From an uncultured Nostoc sp. (lineage in GTDB: Bacteria; Cyanobacteriota; Cyanobacteriia; Cyanobacteriales; Nostocaceae): a stretch of 50,396 nt of DNA. Numbering within the stretch: the stretch's first letter is position 1; each line of letters starts with the position of its first letter. Below the pieces are notes generated by a model. That model did no database searches, had not been told where the DNA came from, and was given only the letters and a program-made list of their open reading frames with translations. This document shows, piece after piece, positions 44,191 to 50,396 of the stretch. Location of the stretch: positions 1-50,396 of the forward strand of contig NZ_CALMFY010000028.1 in assembly GCF_937863485.1 (NCBI RefSeq). Direction: 5' to 3'. The position numbers and the translations under genes were made by a program.

Positions 44191-45345
44191 ATGAACGCTA
44201 CTGATCGTCGTGCCATTGTGATCGGTGGATCGCTGGCGGGATTATTTACGGGAACCCTGCTGCGATCAATTGGTTGGCAAGTCGATATTTATGAGCGATC
44301 GCCTCATCTGCTCGACAGTCGCGGCGGCGGCATTGTACTCCAGCTTGATGTGATTGAAGCGTTTCAACGCGCAGGCATTCTCCAGGACAAACTGGGTGTT
44401 ATGGCGCAGGAGCGTTATTACTTGAAGCAAAATGGCAGCATTCAACGAATGCCGATGCGTCAAACCTTGACCTCCTGGAACTTGCTCTACGCTTCGATGC
44501 GGCGGCAGTTTCCAGATGAGCATTACCATCAAGGGAAATGCTTGAGCGAGATTGAGCAAAACGGCAATCAGGTGACAGCCATCTTTGTGGATGGTACTCG
44601 TGAGACGGGCGATTTATTGGTAGGAGCCGATGGACCGAATTCGACCATCCGCCAATTGCTGTTGCCTAACTACACGCCCCAGTATGCAGGCTATGTTGGT
44701 TATCGCGGCTTAGTCGATGAATGGGAGCTAGACCCAGAAACGGCTGCCATTTTTACCGAGCGCTTTGTATTCTATCAGTTTCCCAATTCACACATCCTGC
44801 AATACGTCATTCCAGGTGAGAATGAGTCGCTTCTGCCGGGAAAACGTCGCTTTAATTGGGTGTGGTATGTCAATTACGATCAAACAACTGAATTGCCGCA
44901 CATTCTGACTGATAAGCACGGCAAACGTCGAGATTTCTCGATTCCACCCGGTCTGATCGCGCCATCTGTAGAACAAGAGATGCGATCGTATGCGAATCGA
45001 GTCTTAGTTACTCCGTTTCAAAAGCTAGTGGCAGCAACAAAAGAACCGTTTGTGCAAGCCATTCTGGATCTGGGTGTGCCCCAAATGACATTTGATCGCA
45101 TTGCCTTAGTGGGAGATGCAGCGTTCATCCCCCGCCCGCATACCGCAGCGAGTACCTCAAAAGCAGCAGCAAACGCGATCGCGCTCGTTGATGCCCTCAT
45201 GGTTCATCAGGATGTCTCAAAAGCACTCTTTGCTTGGGAAGGCGATCAACTGGCGCTGGGAATGCGGCTATGGAAACACGGTCAAGCCTTAGGAGAGCAA
45301 TCCCAGTTTATCTATGGCCCAGAGCGCTGGGAGGGAGAGCAATGA
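44191..45345 (+). CDS. FAD-dependent aromatic-type monooxygenase
   Basis: A 384-residue class A flavoprotein hydroxylase. The FAD motif is IVIGGSLAGLFTGTLLRSIG (residues 9-28), the second motif is DLLVGADGPNSTIRQLLLP (about 146-164) with the DG fingerprint, and the FAD ribityl motif is RIALVGDAAFIPRPHTAAST (about 304-323). It resembles 2,6-dihydroxypyridine 3-monooxygenase/salicylate hydroxylase-like proteins. The usual GDAAH is GDAAF here. GGAGG lies upstream. It is 48 bases after the DsbA-like gene, and its stop overlaps the next ATG (ATGA). Confidence 0.9.
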   Translation: MNATDRRAIVIGGSLAGLFTGTLLRSIGWQVDIYERSPHLLDSRGGGIVLQLDVIEAFQRAGILQDKLGVMAQERYYLKQNGSIQRMPMRQTLTSWNLLYASMRRQFPDEHYHQGKCLSEIEQNGNQVTAIFVDGTRETGDLLVGADGPNSTIRQLLLPNYTPQYAGYVGYRGLVDEWELDPETAAIFTERFVFYQFPNSHILQYVIPGENESLLPGKRRFNWVWYVNYDQTTELPHILTDKHGKRRDFSIPPGLIAPSVEQEMRSYANRVLVTPFQKLVAATKEPFVQAILDLGVPQMTFDRIALVGDAAFIPRPHTAASTSKAAANAIALVDALMVHQDVSKALFAWEGDQLALGMRLWKHGQALGEQSQFIYGPERWEGEQ

Positions 45346-45521
45346 AGTCATTAATCAGCCTGAATCGGTTTGAGACATTTGGCGATGGCGTGTTTGCATA
45401 TTGCACTGCATTTGTAATTCGTAGCGAATTAAATTTTGCAATACTCTGCAATCCCAATGCATCAGCCACATTGTTAATGCGTTCCCCTGCATTAAAAACG
45501 CTACGCTTAAAGCTGTACTAA
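45342..45521 (+). pseudogene. Truncated TMEM175/DUF1211-like channel gene, first about 20 codons
   Basis: The ATG at 45342 overlaps the preceding TGA. It begins MKSLISLNRFETFGDGVFA, the start of TMEM175 family proteins (RxExFSDGVFAIAIT, potassium channel). After this the frame reads YCTAFVIRSELNFAILCN and unrelated sequence to a stop at 45521, so the gene was cut and its remainder lost. The break coincides with GTAATTCGTAGCGAATTA, a repeat-like AT palindrome. It was probably the third gene of the LysR-controlled unit. Confidence 0.65.
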
Positions 45522-46579
45522 GTGAACTCTATAGTCTCAACAAACTCTAAAATACTCTCCTTGATGTCTTCCGCCTCTTCTTCAAGGGAATCAGGAGTTT
45601 CGCCGTTAATAAAGCTGTGCTGACTACTAACTATATACAAAAATTCACCACTGATAAAGGTGAGCAGCCCCCGGTAAGCGTCTAATCTGATCGCAGTTCC
45701 ATTATTTTCTTGCTTAGAAATTGTCGAACCTTTGGGCATATCGATTAACACGTAGTAAGCGCCTCGCAAGGTATCTTTGAGATATTCGCTATACTCCACA
45801 GAAGCATCTGGTACATTGACAAAAATCGCTTGCGGTACATACTTGTCTACTAAGATTGTTTGTAAATATTCTTCTTGTCCAACAGACTCCAGTTCCTCTA
45901 ACTGTTCTAGAGGGAAAGGATAATAATCGATTCTCAGCAAAGTACCGATGTCATCAGAAAAGCCAACTACTCCTTCCTGGCTTTGAATTCTACCACCCTG
46001 ATGCGGATCAACTGGAATCTGCACAGTAAAGTTACCTAAGGGTGATTGATATGTCTGTTGACTAAAATCTTCTATGACTACTGTTTCATCTTCGTCGTCT
46101 GCATATCCGTCGTCTGCATATTCTTCTTCTGTTTCTTTAAAGGCTGCAACTACCTCCTTGATGATTTCCTCTGCTTCTTCATCCTCCAGTTCTAAGGCTG
46201 CTTGTAGCTTTTTGAGGTAGGCTTGTTTCGGTTTCGGGATGGCGAGTTCATCGTCTAAAAGCACTATCACCCCAGCTGCAAAACCATCCAGCACTAATTC
46301 ATCAGACAGAGATACTTTGGCGGTATTAAACAGGGGTCCAATTCCCTCTTCTTCGGCAATGCCTATGAGTCTATCAACTATTTCGGCGATTTCATCTTCT
46401 GAATATTCCTCGAAGACCTCGAATTCCCAGAGGATACCCGCTAAACTTTCTGCATCTACATTTTCAATGGATGAATCAGCGATCGCAGTCACAGTTGCGA
46501 TCGCCGCCACCGCTTCCTCTGGACTTAGCGATTCCTCTGATGTCTTTGGTGAGTTAAAAACCTTGTCATATTTTGTCAT
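45518..46579 (-). CDS. Acidic protein with TerB-like N-terminal domain
   Basis: A 353-residue, strongly acidic protein. Residues about 18-150 are all-helical and TerB-like (LSPEEAVAAIATVTAIADSS, IAEIVDRLIGIAEEEGIGPL, LVLDGFAAGVIVLLDDELAI), the type linked to tellurite-resistance TerB and metal/membrane stress complexes. A Glu/Asp/Tyr-rich linker (about 145-175) follows. The C-terminal domain (about 178-353) has LGNFTVQIPVDPHQGGRIQ, GTLLRIDYYPFPLEQLEEL and RGLLTFISGEFLYIVSSQHS, alpha/beta, of unknown family. No other ter gene is nearby. The assignment rests on pattern similarity only. Confidence 0.68.
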   Translation of the reverse strand: MTKYDKVFNSPKTSEESLSPEEAVAAIATVTAIADSSIENVDAESLAGILWEFEVFEEYSEDEIAEIVDRLIGIAEEEGIGPLFNTAKVSLSDELVLDGFAAGVIVLLDDELAIPKPKQAYLKKLQAALELEDEEAEEIIKEVVAAFKETEEEYADDGYADDEDETVVIEDFSQQTYQSPLGNFTVQIPVDPHQGGRIQSQEGVVGFSDDIGTLLRIDYYPFPLEQLEELESVGQEEYLQTILVDKYVPQAIFVNVPDASVEYSEYLKDTLRGAYYVLIDMPKGSTISKQENNGTAIRLDAYRGLLTFISGEFLYIVSSQHSFINGETPDSLEEEAEDIKESILEFVETIEFT

Positions 46580-47258
46580 AATTGCTACCTAAATTAATTC
46601 TTTGATAGTAATAACAGATTGAAAGTGACAATGGTCAGTTTACCAATGCAGCGAATCTTCTAGAGAAAAAGTTGACTAACTAAGTAGGATGGCGTAAATA
46701 AAAAGGTTTGTAGTGTTCCCATAGCGGACGCACCAGAGGACTTTAGTCCTCTGGTGCGTCCGCTATGCGAGCAAAAAAGGGCTGGAGCCGCTGACTACAA
46801 AATCAATTACAATAATTTTACATTGCAAAACACATAGTTTGATTTATTCCCACCGACTTAACTTACATCGTTTACTCGGTATTGCTCAGGGATAACGAAA
46901 CCTTGTTGAGAGCTAATCTCCAGCACTAATTAAGCCTTGCTGTAATCAGACTCTACAAAACGCTGACTTCCCATATCATCGGCTCAATATTTACCGCTGG
47001 CCACTTTGACCAAATATTGTAAATTTTTATGATCAAGCAATTACTGTTAATAATTGCTATCTATATTGGTTGGTTTTTATTCTCTAGCAGATGAATTATA
47101 TCTATCGATAGAATTAGGAACTAGCTAGCGATAGATCCTTACACCGTGGGCCGGATGTCACAATACCGAAATTTGTAGTTACACACAATACTCGAAACGT
47201 TGTACTGTTGGTTCTACAAATGTGAAAACGTGAATTTCATGAAATTTTGAGTTTTTTT
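46580..47258. other. Divergent intergenic region with hairpin element
   Basis: About 680 bases between the TerB-like gene and the amylase. It holds the 46707-46801 element. The rest is AT-rich and shows no gene. Promoters for both flanking genes must lie here. Confidence 0.45.
46707..46801. mobile_element. MITE-like element with a perfect 22-bp hairpin
   Basis: The outer inverted repeats are TTTGTAGT (46707-46714) and ACTACAAA (46794-46801). Inside, the 22 bases at 46720-46741 (CATAGCGGACGCACCAGAGG plus AC) pair without mismatch with 46746-46767 around a TTTA loop. Length (95 bases), terminal inverted repeats and absence of coding content fit a miniature non-autonomous element. The perfection of the stem suggests recent arrival or selection. 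Confidence 0.55.
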
Positions 47259-49187
47259 ATGGTACAAACCCCTCCATCTCAGTTTTCACCAGATCAATAC
47301 AAAGTTGATTCTGTACAAGAAAAAGTACAAGCTATTATAGAAACACCACCATCAGAGAGTGAGATTGACCTAGAGTTTCTTTACACCAGAGATATTGAAT
47401 TTCGTCAGGAAACCATTTATTTTCTTGTGGTCGATCGCTTTTATGATGGCGATCAAGATAACAGCGAAGGTGCGAACTCAGAACTGTACGATCCAAGTAG
47501 ACAAGAATGGGGTAAGTACTGGGGTGGTGACTTGCAAGGTGTCATCGATAAATTAGATTATCTCAAAAATATGGGAGTGACTGCCCTTTGGCTAACTCCA
47601 CTGTTTGAGCAGGTTGAAGAATTATTTGTTGGTAATGCAGCGCTACATGGCTATTGGACAAAAGACTTTAAACGGCTCAATCCTCGCTATATTGCTGAAG
47701 GAGAGAACCCTTCTTTAAATGCTACCCAAGAAGAAAAAAATACAACCTTTGATCGGTTAATTGCGGAACTGCACAAGCGCAATATGAAGCTAGTGCTAGA
47801 TATTGTCTGCAACCATAGCACACCTGATACCAGCGGTAGCAAAGGAGAATTGTATGACGATGGTGTAAAAATTGCTGACTTCAATGATGATGTCAATAAT
47901 TGGTATCACCACTATGGCGAAGTGCAAAACTGGGAAGACGATTGGCAAGTGCAGAATTGTGAACTATCTGGTTTAGCAACCTTCAACGAAAACAATACTG
48001 AATATCGTGAGTATATCAAGTCAGCCATTAAACAATGGCTAGACCGGGGTGTAGATGCTCTGCGGGTGGATACTGTCAAGCATATGCCCATTTGGTTTTG
48101 GCAAGAATTCACTGGCGATATGAGCAATCATAAACCAGATGTATTTATTTTTGGTGAATGGATTTACAGTAATCCTACTGACGATCTCTCAGTGGAATTT
48201 GTTAACCACTCAGGCATGACACTTCTAGACTTTGGGTTGTGCGTGGCAATTCGAGCCGCACTGGGCCAAGGTTCAGAAATGGGATTCCAAACAATTCAAT
48301 ACATTTTTGATCAGGATTATCGCTATAACGGGGCAGCAGAGTTAGTCACTTTCATCGATAACCATGATATGTGCCGCTTCCAATCGCTGAACCCCGATCC
48401 AGCGATGCTGAAGGTTGCGATCGCCTTAATTATGACATCTCGCGGCATTCCCTGCATTTACTACGGTACAGAACAGTATCTGCATAACGACACCGACGGT
48501 GGTAACGACCCTTATAACCGCCCAATGATGGAAAATTGGGATACTGAGAGTGAGATTTATCGTTGCATCAGGCTGCTGTCTGGTTTACGGCGACTAAATC
48601 CTGCCGTGTCAATGGGTAGTCACTGGCAAAAATATCTCACTCCCGACATTTACTGTTATGTGCGTCGTTATCGTGACTCCCTATGTTTTATAGCTTTAAA
48701 CCGGGGAGGAGAAGTTACTCTCCCGGAAGTAGAAACAGAATTGCCCGATGGGGAACATACCTGCGTAGTGACTCGCAATAAGTATGAGGTGAAAAATGGT
48801 AAGATTTATGACTTAGTACTAGAAGAACGGGGAGTGCTTGTTTTCAGCCACGTTGGGGAACGGATAAAAGCACAGACAATTGTGCGCGTCCAACTCAATG
48901 GCGTGGATACCCAACCCGGTGAAATCATTGTGGTAACTGGAGATTGCCCAGAGTTGGGTAATTGGGATATCAGCAAAGCATATCCCCTAGAGTACATCAA
49001 CTCGAATACCTGGTCTGCTGAGATTCCCTTTGATGAGAGTACTGGTAAGCTGATTGCTTATAAATATGCCATGTGGCGGGAGGGGCGATCGCCTCTGCGT
49101 GAAAATCTTGTAAATCGTCGCTGGGTAATTGCTAAAGAAGGGACTGTAAAATGGCGTGATACCTGGGCATCGGGAAGAGAATCTTAG
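47259..49187 (+). CDS. GH13 alpha-amylase family enzyme with C-terminal CBM20
   Basis: ATG 47259 gives 642 residues. The GH13 barrel (about 50-440) shows IVCNHSTPD (region I), GVDALRVDTVKHMP with the nucleophile Asp (region II), VFIFGEWI with the acid/base Glu (region III) and TFIDNHDMCRF with the third Asp (region IV), so the catalytic set is complete. A beta-domain follows, then a CBM20 starch-binding domain (about 545-635; GDCPELGNWDISKAYPLEY, YKYAMWREGRSP). The early sequence RQETIYFLVVDRFYDGD is as in cyclodextrin-glucanotransferase-like amylases. No signal peptide is seen, so it should act on intracellular glycogen or maltodextrin. Confidence 0.93.
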   Translation: MVQTPPSQFSPDQYKVDSVQEKVQAIIETPPSESEIDLEFLYTRDIEFRQETIYFLVVDRFYDGDQDNSEGANSELYDPSRQEWGKYWGGDLQGVIDKLDYLKNMGVTALWLTPLFEQVEELFVGNAALHGYWTKDFKRLNPRYIAEGENPSLNATQEEKNTTFDRLIAELHKRNMKLVLDIVCNHSTPDTSGSKGELYDDGVKIADFNDDVNNWYHHYGEVQNWEDDWQVQNCELSGLATFNENNTEYREYIKSAIKQWLDRGVDALRVDTVKHMPIWFWQEFTGDMSNHKPDVFIFGEWIYSNPTDDLSVEFVNHSGMTLLDFGLCVAIRAALGQGSEMGFQTIQYIFDQDYRYNGAAELVTFIDNHDMCRFQSLNPDPAMLKVAIALIMTSRGIPCIYYGTEQYLHNDTDGGNDPYNRPMMENWDTESEIYRCIRLLSGLRRLNPAVSMGSHWQKYLTPDIYCYVRRYRDSLCFIALNRGGEVTLPEVETELPDGEHTCVVTRNKYEVKNGKIYDLVLEERGVLVFSHVGERIKAQTIVRVQLNGVDTQPGEIIVVTGDCPELGNWDISKAYPLEYINSNTWSAEIPFDESTGKLIAYKYAMWREGRSPLRENLVNRRWVIAKEGTVKWRDTWASGRES

Positions 49188-49202
49188 AAATTTAAGATAA
49201 AT

Positions 49203-49246
49203 AATGAAGTGTGAAGGAGCAAAATTTTCATCCTTCGCACTTCATT
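49203..49246 (+). terminator. 16-bp stem-loop downstream of the amylase
   Basis: AATGAAGTGTGAAGGA (49203-49218) pairs with TCCTTCGCACTTCATT (49231-49246) with one G-T, loop 12 bases. It starts 16 bases after the stop codon. T-rich sequence after the stem is short, so efficiency is uncertain. The following 49247-49544 shows no gene except AAAAGGAGGAGC near 49425, which is not followed by an open frame. Confidence 0.6.
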
Positions 49247-49544
49247 TGGATGTGAATTGATAGCACTTCTCGTACCCTGCCTTAAGCCGCAATACGTCCA
49301 TATATGCAATACTCTAATTTCTAAATACTTCTTGAATATATTTTAGTTTACAGTGATCGGGATCACACCATTTTATTAGTAAAAATAGATAGTATCAAGC
49401 ACATAAACACCAAATAACTGTCAAAAGGAGGAGCTAAAAGGCTCTAATTTTACAGTATAAAGGGATGCATGATACCTTGATAAGCACTAAACTCATCAGT
49501 TTTTAATTCTTACCAAGTCATCTAAAAAAATCATAAAAAGGTAA

Positions 49545-50291
49545 ATGGTAATGCTCGACCTATTACAAAAAAATCAATTAAGTGTTACAAAAACACTAAA
49601 AGTTAAAAATGAAATTTTGGCACGAGTTCAAGATAGAAAGCCAGAAACTTTAAATGCCGAAATGAAATTTTACAAAACTGAATTACTTCCCTATTTTATA
49701 AAGTTAAGCCAACATAATCCTGTTTTGAGTGTAACAGAGCAATTACGGCTTTTAGTGGGTGTTTGGACACCAATCTGGTCTACCATATCGTTTCATGAAA
49801 GTTTACCAAAAAGAATACAAGAGCAGTCCTTCCAAATTTTCCAGCGTGATGGTTACTGTGCCAGTATAGCTCGCTATATACTGGGAAAAGAGTCGTCTTT
49901 ATCCCAGAATTTTGAATCAAATTTACCAGCTTATGATTTCATGGTGATCCAAAAATATGGAGTTCAAAATGGTAAATGGTGTCTTCAAAACATTGATAGA
50001 TTTCAGGCTTTTAAAAATAGAGAAATTCCTCTAACTTTAGAATCAGTCTACAGCTGGTTTACTAATGTAGTTAACACTAAAGTCAAACTGAATGCGTCAA
50101 AACTGGCTTTGCCTAAAGCTGTCAAATTAGAAAATCTAGAGATAAATCATGTTAATGAATTTCAAAAAACATCCTTAGCAACTTCTCAAGTGTTTGAGAA
50201 TTTATATATAGATAATGACTGGCGACTTGTGAAAACTCAAACAGATGCCTCACATCTACCTAATTACACAATTGCTGTGAGGAGGCGATAA
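49545..50291 (+). CDS. Hypothetical protein, possibly PAP/fibrillin-like
   Basis: A 248-residue soluble protein with no signal peptide. LSVTEQLRLLVGVWTPIWST (about 62-81) and YDFMVIQKYGVQNGKWCLQN (about 131-150) and the C-terminal ENLYIDNDWRLVKTQTDASH (about 215-234) are reminiscent of PAP/fibrillin lipid-associated proteins, which have a lipocalin-like beta barrel ending in a D-x-R-[IL] strand. The resemblance is weak and the first 60 residues are helical. AAAGG lies 4 bases before ATG 49545 and 10 before ATG 49551, so either could start. After its stop (50292-50396) nothing is seen to the window end. Confidence 0.55.
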   Translation: MVMLDLLQKNQLSVTKTLKVKNEILARVQDRKPETLNAEMKFYKTELLPYFIKLSQHNPVLSVTEQLRLLVGVWTPIWSTISFHESLPKRIQEQSFQIFQRDGYCASIARYILGKESSLSQNFESNLPAYDFMVIQKYGVQNGKWCLQNIDRFQAFKNREIPLTLESVYSWFTNVVNTKVKLNASKLALPKAVKLENLEINHVNEFQKTSLATSQVFENLYIDNDWRLVKTQTDASHLPNYTIAVRRR

Positions 50292-50396
50292 AGATAATAA
50301 TTTCTGCAAATCGAAAAGTTTTTGTCAGATACCAAGTATAAGGGGAGCATCTCAGTTTTTGAAGTACCTCAAACCGACAATAATCCATTAAGGTAG

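Overview
The window looks like chromosomal DNA of a filamentous, probably heterocyst-forming cyanobacterium of the Nostoc type. Supporting signs are the start of psbD (photosystem II D2), ycf4 (photosystem I assembly), minCDE, an xisH-xisI pair, a four-helix copper-binding protein, a Ser/Thr kinase with a Pro-rich tail, very frequent HIP1 octamers (GCGATCGC), and intergenic heptamer arrays (CCCCATT- and TAGATTT-type) of the kind known from Nostoc and Anabaena. Overall composition is moderately AT-rich, and no rRNA, tRNA, complete IS element or CRISPR array was seen.

Layout. 1-2.5 kb: psbD (only 18 codons inside the window, minus strand) faces away from ycf4, followed by a lipoprotein cyclophilin. 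2.7-3.9 kb: a beta-ketoacyl-ACP synthase with a TTG start. 4.2-7.9 kb: a minus-strand operon of a membrane-anchored GrpE-like protein, an Hsp70 (frameshifted in this sequence) and a J-domain/CFI-box protein; this is the most system-like cluster of the window. 8.1-12.7 kb: a decayed XRE regulator, glutamate dehydrogenase, a Gfo/Idh/MocA oxidoreductase and a broken DUF29 gene. 12.8-17.6 kb: a two-TM protein, a four-carbon acid sugar kinase-like protein, and minC-minD-minE, where minC carries an N-terminal array of 9-residue repeats. 17.8-25 kb: a DUF5872/Rho_N-like protein, a secreted or anchored hypothetical protein, fmt, a Cys-rich small protein, a carotene-desaturase-like flavoprotein and a methyltransferase. 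25.3-27.1 kb: a fused molybdate permease/ATPase (modBC) with a perfect 15-bp inverted repeat just upstream.

27.4-35.7 kb is the accessory, repeat-rich part: xisHI between two diverged direct repeats, a Uma2 nuclease, a dead ECF sigma factor, a Met/Cys-rich copper-storage-like protein, an aminotransferase, a metal-site-less MBL-fold protein, and an NDH-2 plus DoxX pair lying between the MBL gene and a second copy of that gene's 3' end. 35.9-37.4 kb: ribD and a small conserved-looking gene. 37.8-40.2 kb: a flavin monooxygenase and a bicupin dioxygenase-like gene of clearly higher GC (probable acquisition). 40.4-45.5 kb: a Ser/Thr kinase, then a LysR regulator divergent from a DsbA/FrnE-like protein, a flavin monooxygenase and a truncated TMEM175-like frame. 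45.5-50.3 kb: a TerB-like acidic protein, a hairpin/MITE-like element, a GH13 amylase with a CBM20, and a hypothetical protein.

Functionally the window mixes housekeeping (photosystem assembly, division-site placement, initiator tRNA formylation, riboflavin synthesis, molybdate import) with small accessory modules. Many of the latter show decay: nonsense codons, frameshifts, 3'-end duplications and dispersed repeats.
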